Below the pieces are notes generated by a model, which had not been told where the DNA came from, ran no database searches, and saw nothing but the letters and a program-made list of their open reading frames with translations. Shown here piece after piece: positions 19,193 to 28,190 of a DNA stretch of 64,000 nucleotides. Source of the DNA: Vibrio sp. RE88 (lineage in GTDB: Bacteria > Pseudomonadota > Gammaproteobacteria > Enterobacterales > Vibrionaceae); the NCBI RefSeq assembly GCF_013113835.1, contig NZ_VTYQ01000004.1, positions 186,001-250,000 on the forward strand, given 5' to 3'. The position numbers were made by a program, and so were the translations under genes. The first letter of the stretch is position 1; each line of letters opens with the position of its first letter.

Positions 19193-19219
19193 AAAAGGGC
19201 GCTCAAAGCGCCCTTTTTT
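19193..19219 (+). terminator. rnb intrinsic terminator
   Basis: Stem aaagggcgc / gcgcccttt with loop tcaaa followed by a T-run; 17 bp past the rnb stop. Confidence 0.9.
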
Positions 19220-19256
19220 GATCGTGATTTCATGAGTAAATTAGACTAAGTCTAGA

Positions 19257-19610
19257 TTAATCTTCCCAGAATACTGATTTAGGATCTTTGTCCACTTCAC
19301 GCATAATGGCTGTAAGATCATGGCTTTGTGCTAGATAAGGGTAGGGCAACCAATTCTCTTCTTTCAATTCGTCAGCCATAAATAGCAGCCACGTACTGTG
19401 TTCATCGTTCCATTGCACTTTAGCCACAGGCAACATGTAGTCACAATGGGCGGAATCTAGCAAAAAGTGCTGTTTAATGAACACGACTCCGTTATCCGTC
19501 ACTTCATAACTCGCTTTACCTAACTCGGCAGGCAAGCTTTTATTACGCTGTTCACAAATGACTTGTGCGCGGCTCTCTACTTGTTTTTGCAGCAAACTGA
19601 CCAGTCCCAT
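19257..19610 (-). CDS. DUF3024-like protein
   Basis: A 117-residue soluble protein without signal peptide. The pattern YEVTDNGVVFIKQHFLLDS...PVAKVQWNDEHSTWLLFMADELKEENWLPYPYL, with the last aromatic-rich part followed by an acidic helix, resembles the DUF3024 family of short proteobacterial proteins. The assignment is from memory of the pattern and not certain. Function unknown. Single gene between rnb and the PstS-like gene. Confidence 0.65.
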   Translation of the reverse strand: MGLVSLLQKQVESRAQVICEQRNKSLPAELGKASYEVTDNGVVFIKQHFLLDSAHCDYMLPVAKVQWNDEHSTWLLFMADELKEENWLPYPYLAQSHDLTAIMREVDKDPKSVFWED

Positions 19611-19748
19611 ACCGGCTCCATTATTTTCGCTAACCTATTCATAGTATGTACAAGAATATGAAGAGTCTGCATAGGTTTTCACAAAAATGTCATCTAATCG
19701 AAATATGATAGCGCCAGTTAACTTATCCGCATCAGATTGGAGATTATT

Positions 19749-20567
19749 ATGATTCGTGTTGCGCTGGCGGCAATATTGTCCTCTTCTTTACTTACTTTTC
19801 CTGCGCTAGCGAGTGAAGTCAATGTGTCTGGTTCAACGTCCGTGGCACGCGTAATGGACGTTTTGGCAGAAGATTTCAACACCACTCACCCTGATACTTA
19901 TATTGCTGTTCAAGGCATCGGCTCTTCAGCAGGTATCACGTTGCTTAAAAAGGGCGTGGCTGACATCGGCATGAGTTCAAGATACCTAACGGAGAGCGAG
20001 CAGGATGAAACGCTCACGGTAACTCCATTGGCATTTGATGGTTTGGCGGTTGTTGTGAACAAGTCGAATCCGGTTCAGAATGTCAGCCGTGAGCAGCTAT
20101 TTGATATCTATAAAGGCAAAATCACAAACTGGAAAGAGATTGGCGGTGCCGATCAGAAAATTGCCGTGGTAACGCGTGAAGCGTCTTCAGGCTCACGTTA
20201 CAGCTTCGAGAGCCTGCTTGGATTAACTAAGATCGTCAACGGCCGTCAGGTCTCTGATATCAACCCAGACAACTTGGTGGTAAATAGCAATAGCATGGTG
20301 AAAACCATAGTGAACCACAATAAGCAGGCAATTGGCTTCATTTCGACTGGTTCTGTTGATAGCTCAATCAAGGCGATTCAATTTGAAGGGGTTGAAGCGA
20401 GCAGCCAGACGATTGCCAACCGCAAGTATGAGCTGTCACGTCCGTTTCTTGTTTTATACAAAAAAGCAAACTTAGGCAAAGATGCTCAGTCGTTTATTCA
20501 GTATCTGAAAGGTAAAGAAGCCAAAGCTCTAATAAGCGAGTATGGCTACACACCAATCAGTAAGTAA
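19749..20567 (+). CDS. PstS-family phosphate-binding periplasmic protein
   Basis: A 272-residue periplasmic binding protein with signal MIRVALAAILSSSLLTFPALA, cut before SEVNVSG. The family signatures are VNVSGSTSVARVMDVLAEDF, the GIGSSAGI loop, and REASSGSRYSFESL, which make phosphate or a related oxyanion the likely ligand. No pstCAB genes are adjacent, so it is an orphan or an additional copy. The ATG at 19749 is preferred over the TTG at 19737 because GGAG lies 6 bp in front and the signal peptide starts there. Confidence 0.88.
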   Translation: MIRVALAAILSSSLLTFPALASEVNVSGSTSVARVMDVLAEDFNTTHPDTYIAVQGIGSSAGITLLKKGVADIGMSSRYLTESEQDETLTVTPLAFDGLAVVVNKSNPVQNVSREQLFDIYKGKITNWKEIGGADQKIAVVTREASSGSRYSFESLLGLTKIVNGRQVSDINPDNLVVNSNSMVKTIVNHNKQAIGFISTGSVDSSIKAIQFEGVEASSQTIANRKYELSRPFLVLYKKANLGKDAQSFIQYLKGKEAKALISEYGYTPISK

Positions 20568-20574
20568 TAGATAC

Positions 20575-20605
20575 AAAAAAGGAGAGCATCGGCTCTCCTT
20601 TTTTT
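20575..20605. terminator. Terminator after PstS-like gene
   Basis: Stem ggagagc / gctctcc with 4-nt loop, flanked by A-run and T-run; probably serves both this gene and the convergent MaoC gene. Confidence 0.9.
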
Positions 20606-20618
20606 AAACTGTCAATCT

Positions 20619-21293
20619 TTAAAAGTGCAATTGAATCACGGATACCACCACGGCACCAGGGCGACGAACCCCTTCGATTTCTACTTTAATTTCGCGCTCT
20701 ATTTCTAAGCCTTTGCGAATTGGCGTGATTTTCGATAGTCGGCTTACTGCACGAACTCGGCTGTCGGCTTTAACCGGATATGGGAAGCGAACCTGATTAA
20801 GACCAATATTCACCACCATTTTTGCAGTTGGGAATAACGTGTGGTCTGGATCGACACTGTCAGTTAATTTTGGCAGCATTGCCAGTGTCAAAAAGCCATG
20901 CGCGATGGTCGTTTTGAATGGAGATTCGCTTTCAGCACGCTCAGGATCGGTGTGGATCCATTGCATATCTTCCGTTACCTGGCCAAACTGGTTAATGCGC
21001 TCCTGAGACATGTCGAGCCAGTCACCTGTGTGAATAACTTCACCGAGCTTGCCTTGTAGTTCATCAAAGAGCTTTTGTGCTTCTGGCTTTAGCTCAATAG
21101 GTTTTGGTGCAGGTGCCTGCACTTCATCGTTGACTGCTGGGCGTTGCAGATCTCTGAGGCGAGTAAACAGGTGGCGGTTGTTTGTCTTGTGCAAAAACTC
21201 ACCCCAATATTCACGTACAGCAGGAGAAACCCATTGCATGAGCTCTGAGTGCTGCTTATCACCACGATGTTTAAATAGGTCTGCGACTTTCAT
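20619..21293 (-). CDS. MaoC-like (R)-specific enoyl-CoA hydratase
   Basis: A 224-residue MaoC/hotdog-fold dehydratase. An N-terminal extension of about 90 residues (helical, unassigned) precedes the MaoC domain. The hydratase signature DMQWIHTDPERA carries the catalytic Asp/His pair, followed by SPFKTTIAHGFLTLAML. Expected reaction: reversible hydration of trans-2-enoyl-CoA to (R)-3-hydroxyacyl-CoA, feeding lipid or polyhydroxyalkanoate metabolism. No pha genes are present here, so its pathway is open. Confidence 0.87.
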   Translation of the reverse strand: MKVADLFKHRGDKQHSELMQWVSPAVREYWGEFLHKTNNRHLFTRLRDLQRPAVNDEVQAPAPKPIELKPEAQKLFDELQGKLGEVIHTGDWLDMSQERINQFGQVTEDMQWIHTDPERAESESPFKTTIAHGFLTLAMLPKLTDSVDPDHTLFPTAKMVVNIGLNQVRFPYPVKADSRVRAVSRLSKITPIRKGLEIEREIKVEIEGVRRPGAVVVSVIQLHF

Positions 21294-21560
21294 ATAAACC
21301 TCAGAAATCTTATATTGATAAAGGTCAACCCGTTAATTTTGAAATACTTCACAATTATGTGCAATGACTTTCGGGCGTACATGTGTTATCTCAAAGTGCT
21401 ATTTCTTATATAAATCAAAGGTTTTCTAATAAAACATTATTTTATTAGAAAATGCAGTTTAGAGTATTTACCCGTGTATTTGATTTCTTTTGACCATATT
21501 TGTCCCAAAAACCAGATGGTTAGTTTGTCGTCACTTAAACAGATAACTGCAAATTAATCC

Positions 21561-21589
21561 TTTACAAAACTCATGCCAATACCTAGTAT
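21561..21589 (+). promoter_or_regulatory. Promoter of tRNA-Ser
   Basis: TTTACA (-35), 17-bp spacer, TAGTAT (-10), then a GC-rich discriminator (cgtcccgc), the arrangement expected of a stringently controlled stable-RNA promoter, just ahead of the tRNA. Confidence 0.7.
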
Positions 21590-21601
21590 ACGTCCCGCAA
21601 C

Positions 21602-21692
21602 GGAGAGATGGCTGAGTGGTTGAAAGCACCGGTCTTGAAAACCGGCATACGTTAATAGCGTATCTAGGGTTCAAATCCCTATCTCTCCGCCA
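21602..21692 (+). tRNA. tRNA-Ser (anticodon TGA)
   Basis: 91 nt with encoded CCA. The acceptor stem GGAGAGA pairs with TCTCTCC, the anticodon stem ccggt/accgg holds loop cttgaaa with anticodon TGA at 21636-21638, and a long class II variable arm (catacgtt..agcgtat) identifies serine. The T loop is agggttcaaatccct. It reads UCN codons, mainly UCA. Confidence 0.97.
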
Positions 21693-21700
21693 CTTTCGAT

Positions 21701-21730
21701 AAAAAACCGCTGTTTATACAGCGGTTTTTT
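21701..21730 (+). terminator. tRNA-Ser terminator
   Basis: aaaaaaccgctg / cagcggtttttt hairpin starting 9 bp past the tRNA. Confidence 0.92.
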
Positions 21731-21807
21731 CGTATCTGGTCTATTAAGTCTGAGCTTAGCCCGTCTGGACCCATAGGGTGAGACTAGCTCTTTGTCCTTC
21801 TGCTTTT

Positions 21808-23061
21808 CTAAGCCTCTTTCTTTAGGCTCTTTTGCCGCGCGGCAACACTTGCGTCAAAGCTGGCAACTCGATCTGTGAATGCCGCTGACATGCTTTTAGG
21901 AATAGAAGTCGCTAACGGTAGATTGGCTTTCATTGGGTCAACGGCACGGTTTCTCACCAAGACTTCAAAGTGAAGGTGTGGCCCCGTCAAACGACCTGTT
22001 GCTCCAGACAGGGCGATCTTCTGTCCCCTCTTCACGTGCTGCCCTTTCTTAACCAGAAAACGGCTGAGGTGTAGGTAACGGGTTTTGTATACGCTGTTAT
22101 GTTCGATAACCAGATATTTGCCTGCGTAGGGGTGGTTTCGTACAGCAATCACTTTTCCATCTCCCGTAGAGTAGATAGGAGTGCCGACCGGCGTAGCGAA
22201 ATCGGTGCCGTTATGAGGTGAAATTCTGCCTGTGACCGGGTGCCTCCTTTTAGGGTTAAAAGGCGAGGTGATACGGCGATAGGCTTTGGTTATCGGGTAT
22301 CGATCAAAGGCTTGCTCTAAGCTATTACCTTCTCTGTCATAAAAGCGTCCATCGTCAGCGAGAAAAGCGGCTATTTCGTGACTTCGCATCGACAAGGAAA
22401 TCCCCTCAATTTCGGCATTCCCAGTTTTATGATCATCGAGGTACTGTTCTTTAATTAGAATGTTGAACGAATCACCCGCGCGCAGATCACGAGCGAAATT
22501 TACCTTGTCCCTTAACACTCGTGTGATGTTTGCGATTTGTGTTGTGCTTAATCCTAGGCGATGCGCCGCCACTGAGAAGCTGCCATTGACCTCACCAGAG
22601 TAGAGCTTTGAACGCCAGCTACCGGGCTGTTCATCAAAACGATAGCTAAATTGCCCACTGTCGTCTTTTTCGTAAGTTGCTTGCTCTACCAAACTCTCAT
22701 GGAAGACCAGTGCGTTGAGTTTGCGTGTTTCATTATCAATAACGAACTCTAAATGATCGCCGGGTTTGATCGTATCCAGCTTAAGTGAAACCAGATCTGC
22801 TTCTAGAATGTGTTGTAGCGTCTGATAAGGCAGATGCCAAGCTGAGAAAATCGAACTTAATGTGTCACCCACTTTCACGATGTAGTGGACTTTCATCGGT
22901 TGAAACTTTGGAGCCACCGCATCGGGAAGAGATTGGTAGGGCACTATGGGGATTTTAATTTCAGGAGAGAGTGTCTCTTTGGTTGCTTCAACTTGAATGA
23001 ATGCAGCGATGGAAAAGCAAGTAACAGCGATGAGTGCTAGTAGAGATCGTTTTGAAAGCAT
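21808..23061 (-). CDS. shyB: M23 peptidoglycan endopeptidase, ShyB-like
   Basis: Cleaves cross-links between peptidoglycan strands in the periplasm to allow wall expansion. The 417 residues start with an uncleaved or cleaved signal segment (MLSKRSLLALIAVTCFSIAAF), a LysM/OapA-like region at about 55-130 (VHYIVKVGDTLSSIFSAW), a second N-terminal domain, and the M23 domain at about 270-385. Zinc ligands are seen in HNGTDFATP (His, Asp) and GPHLHFEV (HxH), so catalysis is likely intact. V. cholerae has three such enzymes (ShyA, B, C); the strong Zur box upstream points to the zinc-starvation form ShyB. The symbol rests on that box and on the domain layout. Confidence 0.82.
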   Translation of the reverse strand: MLSKRSLLALIAVTCFSIAAFIQVEATKETLSPEIKIPIVPYQSLPDAVAPKFQPMKVHYIVKVGDTLSSIFSAWHLPYQTLQHILEADLVSLKLDTIKPGDHLEFVIDNETRKLNALVFHESLVEQATYEKDDSGQFSYRFDEQPGSWRSKLYSGEVNGSFSVAAHRLGLSTTQIANITRVLRDKVNFARDLRAGDSFNILIKEQYLDDHKTGNAEIEGISLSMRSHEIAAFLADDGRFYDREGNSLEQAFDRYPITKAYRRITSPFNPKRRHPVTGRISPHNGTDFATPVGTPIYSTGDGKVIAVRNHPYAGKYLVIEHNSVYKTRYLHLSRFLVKKGQHVKRGQKIALSGATGRLTGPHLHFEVLVRNRAVDPMKANLPLATSIPKSMSAAFTDRVASFDASVAARQKSLKKEA

Positions 23062-23086
23062 AGCAGGTGTTATCTATGAAATTATA

Positions 23087-23109
23087 GAAATGTTATAACA
23101 TAACATTTG
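23087..23109 (-). promoter_or_regulatory. Zur box in front of shyB
   Basis: A 23-bp site starting gaaatgttata and ending taacatttg matches the gammaproteobacterial Zur consensus (GAAATGTTATA, N, TATAACATTTC) at 21 of 22 defined positions or one fewer by my count. It ends 26 bp upstream of the ATG, where zinc-loaded Zur would block the promoter. Zinc starvation should therefore induce the endopeptidase. Confidence 0.8.
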
Positions 23110-23182
23110 AGGTGTGTGTAGTGTTGTTGTGTCAATGGCAGTGCGCCGTATTGATTAAGGTGATGGCCTAAGTTGGGCAGTA

Positions 23183-24091
23183 TTACAGAAATTGCTTACG
23201 AAATGCTGAAGGCGTTATGCCTTTCATGGTTTTAAACTGGCGATTGAAGTTAGAAAGATTCTGAAAACCTGTCAGTTCGGCAACTAGCGCGATTGGTTTT
23301 ACTGAACTTGCGAGCACTTCACACGCTTTGCCTATTCGATACTGCTTTAAATGTTCGGAAAAACTTACCCCAAAATGCTTTTCATACATGCGATACAAAG
23401 AGCTCTCACTCATATGAAGAAGTTGGCAAAGATCGGAAACCTTTATAGGGCGGGCGTAGTGCTCCTCTATATACAACCTAGCTTGCTGAATTCTTTGATA
23501 GGACTCTTTATCATCTTCAAAGCGGTGTAAATGGTAGGGAGTCACTGAGAGGGTTTGCCGGCTTTGATCTTCCACTAGGAGCAAAACAATCTCCATGATT
23601 CTGACGGCCTGTATTGGCAGGGGTTGTTGCTCTAAGTCTTGAGTAATGACGTTGACTCTCTGGGCGGTTTCCTTACTAAACCTGACTCCGTAGGCGGCTT
23701 CTGTCAATATGCGTTTAAAGTGATGGGCTTCTGGAATCAGGTCTTGCAGTTTCTCTAGCCATTGGTGTTTAAACCAGATGACAACGGTGTGATGTGTGCC
23801 GTGTTCCTCTCGTGACAAACGACCACTCAGCATGTGCGGTAACCCCGGCCCGTATAACAGCAGTGTGTTGTGATCGATCTTACCCACCGCATCACCCGCA
23901 AAGTAATTACCTTCAAAGGCGTCGTGCGGATCTAGGTAGAGCACCAGTTCATATTCAGAATGGTAGTGCCAGGCACAGGCATACTCTTGCTTGATAACAT
24001 CGCAACAATAGTGTTTGACCAACCAGTTAAAGCTAGGGTGATTGCTGATGTTTTCTATAAACGGTTTCAATTCGAAGTTCTCCCCTGACAC
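23183..24091 (-). CDS. AraC-family transcriptional regulator
   Basis: A 302-residue regulator with an N-terminal cupin-like sensing domain (WHYHSEYELVLYLD; HTVVIWFKHQWL) and two C-terminal AraC helix-turn-helices at about 205-300 (IKVSDLCQLLHMSESSLYRMYEKHFGVSF; ALVAELTGFQNLSNFNRQFKTMKGITPSAFRKQ). It is divergent from the SetA-like exporter at 24260, with 168 bp between, and is the likely regulator of that gene. Ligand probably a sugar or sugar derivative. Confidence 0.9.
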   Translation of the reverse strand: MSGENFELKPFIENISNHPSFNWLVKHYCCDVIKQEYACAWHYHSEYELVLYLDPHDAFEGNYFAGDAVGKIDHNTLLLYGPGLPHMLSGRLSREEHGTHHTVVIWFKHQWLEKLQDLIPEAHHFKRILTEAAYGVRFSKETAQRVNVITQDLEQQPLPIQAVRIMEIVLLLVEDQSRQTLSVTPYHLHRFEDDKESYQRIQQARLYIEEHYARPIKVSDLCQLLHMSESSLYRMYEKHFGVSFSEHLKQYRIGKACEVLASSVKPIALVAELTGFQNLSNFNRQFKTMKGITPSAFRKQFL

Positions 24092-24259
24092 CTTATTAGG
24101 CTAATGAAACTGCGCGAAAACTGTCAATGAAAATACATCTATTGGTGGAAAAGTATCAGATGTAGGTCGAATACTATTAATTTGGTCGTACGATACTATT
24201 TAAACTTAAGCGGTTTTCTAAAGTGAATCTCTATCTCCAGATAGCATAAAGAGCAGAAT

Positions 24260-25456
24260 ATGCATAAAGACAGAACCGCGATACTTTTTATAATCACAGC
24301 CTTCATTTCTGGGCTTTGTGGTGCCTTTTTTTACCCGCTCTCGAGCCTGTTTATAGTGGAAGCTTTAGGGGCTTCTCCAATGATGCTGTCTGTTTACATG
24401 GTGACAGCGGTTGTTAGCTCAGTGATTGTCTCGCAGGTCATAGCCTGCTACTCCGATCAGGGTTGGCAAAGAAAGCGAATACTGATGGTATCGTTGAGCT
24501 GCTATTTGGTGACCGTGGTGAGCTTTATCTTTATTCGCGAATTTTGGTTGGCGATAGTGGTTGTGACGCTATTTGGCAGTATCAGTGGTGCTTCTTTTGG
24601 TCAATTGTTTGCGCTAGGCAGAGAGTATGGCGACAGTCGGTTTGAAGATAGCACCAGCTTTTTGTCGATAATGCGGGCAGGGATTGCGATTGCTTGGGTA
24701 TTTGGCCCTCCGGTGGCGTTTATCCTTAAAGCACAGTTTGGTTTCAATGCTTCTTTTGCTGCGTCTGCCTTTATTGTCTGTACAGCGATTGTCGTTATTG
24801 CATGCTACCTGCCAGATAGTGTTGTAAAGCCTGATATCGAAGCAAAAGATAAAGTGACAGCTCCTAGTTCAATAAACTTTCTGATTGTGTTGTATGCCTT
24901 TGTTGTGGTGTTCGCCTTTGCGGCAAACAACTTATACATCGTCAGTATGCCGCTCTATTTGTCTCAGGAGTTAAAAGTGGAAGCAAACTGGCTTGGAGTG
25001 CTGTTTGGAGTGGCAGCGTTGTGCGAGATCCCAGTCATGTTCTACGCCGGAAAGCTGGCTGCTAGGTTCGGTACCGTACGTGTTATGTCGGTCGGTTTGG
25101 TGAGTGGTTGTTTGTTCTTTGTGACTATGTTGATCGCAACAGACAAAGCCATGTTGATTGCTGCCCAGATCTTCAATGGCATTTTCATTGGTAGTTGTGC
25201 AACGTTGGGAATGGTTGCGCTACAGGACATGATGCGTGACAGGTTGGGAACTGCATCAACGCTGTTTTCAAATTTACTCAACGTTAGTATGTTAGCCGCC
25301 AGTTTAGCCGTTGGCATTGTTGGAGAGCTCTTCAGTTACTACAGTGCTTTTTATGTCTGCTTGTTCGCGATAGTGCTAGCGTATCTGCTGCTATCTCTAT
25401 TCGCTTACAAGTTAAACAAAAAGCAACGCCAAGTACCGTGTCCAGCGACGGCTTAA
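24260..25456 (+). CDS. MFS sugar efflux transporter, SetA-like
   Basis: A 398-residue major facilitator with about 12 membrane segments. Segments such as FGQLFALGREYGDS, SIMRAGIAIAWVFGPPVAF, NNLYIVSMPLYLSQEL and QIFNGIFIGSCATLGMVALQDMM follow the E. coli SetA/SetB sugar-efflux pattern closely. Those proteins export lactose, glucose analogues or sugar phosphates' non-metabolised relatives. The divergent AraC regulator supports inducible expression. It converges with hutD and shares its terminator. Confidence 0.88.
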   Translation: MHKDRTAILFIITAFISGLCGAFFYPLSSLFIVEALGASPMMLSVYMVTAVVSSVIVSQVIACYSDQGWQRKRILMVSLSCYLVTVVSFIFIREFWLAIVVVTLFGSISGASFGQLFALGREYGDSRFEDSTSFLSIMRAGIAIAWVFGPPVAFILKAQFGFNASFAASAFIVCTAIVVIACYLPDSVVKPDIEAKDKVTAPSSINFLIVLYAFVVVFAFAANNLYIVSMPLYLSQELKVEANWLGVLFGVAALCEIPVMFYAGKLAARFGTVRVMSVGLVSGCLFFVTMLIATDKAMLIAAQIFNGIFIGSCATLGMVALQDMMRDRLGTASTLFSNLLNVSMLAASLAVGIVGELFSYYSAFYVCLFAIVLAYLLLSLFAYKLNKKQRQVPCPATA

Positions 25457-25466
25457 TCAACCAATG

Positions 25467-25497
25467 AAAAGGAGCGCTTGATGCGCTCCTTACTTTT
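25467..25497. terminator. Terminator shared by setA-like gene and hutD
   Basis: Stem ggagcgc / gcgctcc with loop ttgat, flanked by an A-run and ttactttt; lies between convergent genes. Confidence 0.8.
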
Positions 25498-26278
25498 ATG
25501 CTGCTGGGTAAACCATGGGGAAATCCAGTGATGGATGTTTGTCTACCAAAGACTTATAACCGTAGACGGATTCAATCATTTCGGATGTCAGAGCTTCCCA
25601 AGGTGTTGCGTCACACACCAGCCCTCCGTCGTGCAGTACCACAAGGCGATCAGAATATTGAGCAGCCAAATTGAGGTCATGCAAGACCACGACTACGGCG
25701 GTGTTCTGCTCGTCTGCGAGTTGGCGAGCAATCTTCAACGTATTGTGTTGATGGGCCAGATCCAGCGCAGATGTTGGCTCATCAAGCATCAAAATTTTCT
25801 CATCGCCTGAGTGAGACAATTGAACTAATACGCGTGCGAGGTGCAGGCGCTGTTTTTCACCACCGGATAGAGAAGGGTAGAGGCGCTCGGCAAGGTGCCC
25901 AACATCCGTCATCTCCATGTATTGTTTTGCTAACGTTTGAGTCTCTTTGTTAGGCAGGTTAAGTGGAATAGCACCGAGCTCAACCACCTCATGCGCCAGA
26001 AACGGGAAGCTCAAGGTGCTGTGTTGAGGCAGCATTCCAAGATGTTTGGCTAGTGTGCCTGCTTGCCACTCTTCTCGATGCTTACCAAAATACTGAATGT
26101 TATTGTTGGATGGGATTTCACCACAGAGCAACTTGAGCAACGTACTCTTTCCTGCTCCATTGGGACCAAGTAACGCGGTCACTTCTCCTGCTTTAATCTT
26201 GATATCTACATCGTCCAAAACTTTGCGTTTGCCAAAACGCATTGAGATACCTTCACCGGACAGTACAACTTTTCCCAT
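25496..26278 (-). CDS. hutD: Heme ABC transporter, ATP-binding protein
   Basis: A 260-residue ABC ATPase of the HmuV type powering heme import. Walker A is GPNGAGKST near residue 37, the signature LSGGEKQRLHLARVL near 139, and Walker B ILMLDEPTSAL. Its start overlaps the stop of hutC by one base, as last gene of tonB-exbB-exbD-hutBCD. Works at the inner membrane with HutC, on heme delivered by HutB. Confidence 0.95.
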   Translation of the reverse strand: MGKVVLSGEGISMRFGKRKVLDDVDIKIKAGEVTALLGPNGAGKSTLLKLLCGEIPSNNNIQYFGKHREEWQAGTLAKHLGMLPQHSTLSFPFLAHEVVELGAIPLNLPNKETQTLAKQYMEMTDVGHLAERLYPSLSGGEKQRLHLARVLVQLSHSGDEKILMLDEPTSALDLAHQHNTLKIARQLADEQNTAVVVVLHDLNLAAQYSDRLVVLHDGGLVCDATPWEALTSEMIESVYGYKSLVDKHPSLDFPMVYPAA

Positions 26279-27315
26279 TACAAGATCTTCCCTTTTTGCT
26301 TGAACAGCAGATAGATAAAGAATGGCGCGCCAATGATAGCGGTGACGATACCAACAGGGAGTTCTGCGGGCGCTAAAGCCACTCGGGAGAACATATCAGC
26401 GAAGGTCAATAGCAAAGCTCCCATCAACGCAGAAATTGGTAGTAGGGTACGGTGATCTGGGCCAGACAACATCCGACCTAAATGCGGAATAACCAAACCA
26501 ATGAAACCGATCATGCCAGATACGCTGACGGTCACGCCGACACCAATGGCAGTAAGCAGTATGAGTTGGCGTTTGAGCTTCTGTACGGGGATACCAAGGT
26601 GGTTGGCCTCTGCCTCACCCAGCAATAAGGCGTTGAGTGGCATAGATTTGCGCATAAAAATAACCATCAGTATCAATAGAGTGACGGCACAAAGCGTAAT
26701 GCTGGTCCAGTTAGCACCAGCCAGAGAGCCCATTTGCCACAGCGATAAGTCCCGAAGCATCTGATCATTGGCGACAAAACTCATAAAGCCGATACCAGCG
26801 CCAGACAAAGCACTGATCGCTACACCCGCAAGAAGCATAATGGTCACTGAGGTTCCCATTTTGCTGGTCCCGAGCTTATACACCATGATGGTTGTCAGAG
26901 CGCCACCAAAGAAAGCGAAAAGAGGTACGGCGGCAAAGTTCATTAATTGAGGATAATCAATACTGAATTTTGCAAACATCACGATCGCGAAAGCGGCCCC
27001 CAAAGAAGCACCGGCAGAAACACCAATGATGCCCGGCTCTGCGAGTGGGTTACGAAACAGCCCTTGCATCACTGTGCCGCAAATCGCCAATATGGCACCT
27101 ACCAGCATGCAAAGCACGGTTCTAGGGAAGCGAATCTCGTGAATGACCATATTGATGTGAGGCGCGAGATCGTTAGAGCGAATAATCAGACTGTATACGC
27201 TGTCCATAAAACTGATGTTCATGGGACCGACGGTCACAGAGGTTAACGCTGTCAGCGCCAGTATGGAGCCGAACAGCGTTAAAATTGCGGATAGAGGAAT
27301 ACGACGTAACAACAT
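26278..27315 (-). CDS. hutC: Heme ABC transporter, permease
   Basis: A 345-residue FecCD-family permease with about nine or ten membrane segments. Typical motifs are RFPRTVLCMLVGAILAICGTVMQGLFRNPLAEPGIIGVSAGAS and GMIGFIGLVIPHLGRMLSGPDHR. It forms the channel for heme with HutD. It lies 12 bp after hutB and touches hutD. Confidence 0.95.
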   Translation of the reverse strand: MLLRRIPLSAILTLFGSILALTALTSVTVGPMNISFMDSVYSLIIRSNDLAPHINMVIHEIRFPRTVLCMLVGAILAICGTVMQGLFRNPLAEPGIIGVSAGASLGAAFAIVMFAKFSIDYPQLMNFAAVPLFAFFGGALTTIMVYKLGTSKMGTSVTIMLLAGVAISALSGAGIGFMSFVANDQMLRDLSLWQMGSLAGANWTSITLCAVTLLILMVIFMRKSMPLNALLLGEAEANHLGIPVQKLKRQLILLTAIGVGVTVSVSGMIGFIGLVIPHLGRMLSGPDHRTLLPISALMGALLLTFADMFSRVALAPAELPVGIVTAIIGAPFFIYLLFKQKGKIL

Positions 27316-27327
27316 AAATACGGGCGT

Positions 27328-28182
27328 TTATTCTACGGTAGTCAGGATCTGGCTTAGGCGCTCAGCTTCAGAAAGACTCTTCAGACCAAGGCCGCCGACA
27401 AGTGCATGACCGTCAACAGTAATAATGTTCTTTGATTGACCAGCAGGTGTGGCCGCCAATAGTGGCATTTTAGCCAGAATGGCATCAGCGCCACCCATCT
27501 TCTCATAGCTACGACCACTAACCAGGATGACATCAGGTTGCATCTCTACCATGGCTTCGGTAGACAGTGGCTTGTATGAATCCAGCTTACTTGCCGCTGG
27601 GTTAATGCCTCCCGCCAGCTCGATGATCGCGTTTGGCGTTGTGCTTGCTCCCGCTACATTGGCCGGGCGTCCTTCATGAATCAGCAGAAACAGGACTTTT
27701 TTGGCTTCTTTGGTTTTAGCTTTGTTTTTCTCAAGGCTCGAAATCTGCTGGTTTACTTCCGCTTTGAGCGCTTCAGCGTTCTTCTGGCTATCGGTTAGCG
27801 CCGCGATTTCATCAATGCGTTCCAGCAAGCCTTCAGGAGTCGGTAGGGTATTGACGATATCGACTTCAACACCAGCGGTTTTTAGTTGGCTCAGGCTCGT
27901 TTCTGGCCCCATTTCATCGGAACCAATCAATCGTGTTGGGTTGAGTGCCATTAAGCCCTCAGAGGATAAACGGCGATGGTAACCAATCTTTGGAAGCTTT
28001 AGATCTTGTGGCAGTTCGCTGGTGACATCTACGGCAACCAGCTGGTTTTGCTGCTCTAAGGCGAGGATAAGTTCTGTCACCGCACTACCCGCACTGATGA
28101 TACGTTCATTTGCCATTGCTGTTGCAGCAACTGCAGAAAGGGATAGGGCGGCAATTCCTTTGATCAATGTTTTCTTAAGCAT
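27328..28182 (-). CDS. hutB: Periplasmic heme-binding protein
   Basis: A 284-residue binding protein of the HmuT/BtuF-like class with signal MLKKTLIKGIAALSLSAVAATAMA. The fold shows RIISAGSAVTELILAL, KIGYHRRLSSEGLMALNPT and GLGLKSLSEAERLSQILTTVE. In relatives a tyrosine of the GYHRRLS-type loop ligates heme iron, and the motif is present. It carries heme from the TonB-dependent receptor to HutCD. Confidence 0.94.
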   Translation of the reverse strand: MLKKTLIKGIAALSLSAVAATAMANERIISAGSAVTELILALEQQNQLVAVDVTSELPQDLKLPKIGYHRRLSSEGLMALNPTRLIGSDEMGPETSLSQLKTAGVEVDIVNTLPTPEGLLERIDEIAALTDSQKNAEALKAEVNQQISSLEKNKAKTKEAKKVLFLLIHEGRPANVAGASTTPNAIIELAGGINPAASKLDSYKPLSTEAMVEMQPDVILVSGRSYEKMGGADAILAKMPLLAATPAGQSKNIITVDGHALVGGLGLKSLSEAERLSQILTTVE

Positions 28183-28190
28183 AATAGACT

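Noticed and set aside
21602..21730. Mobile-element insertion at the tRNA-Ser 3' end.
   Set aside because: The tRNA is followed directly by its terminator and a normal chromosomal gene; no integrase or repeated 3' end is visible.
26097..27409. Several + strand frames of 60-99 codons over the hutCD genes.
   Set aside because: Antisense to conserved heme transport genes and without family features.
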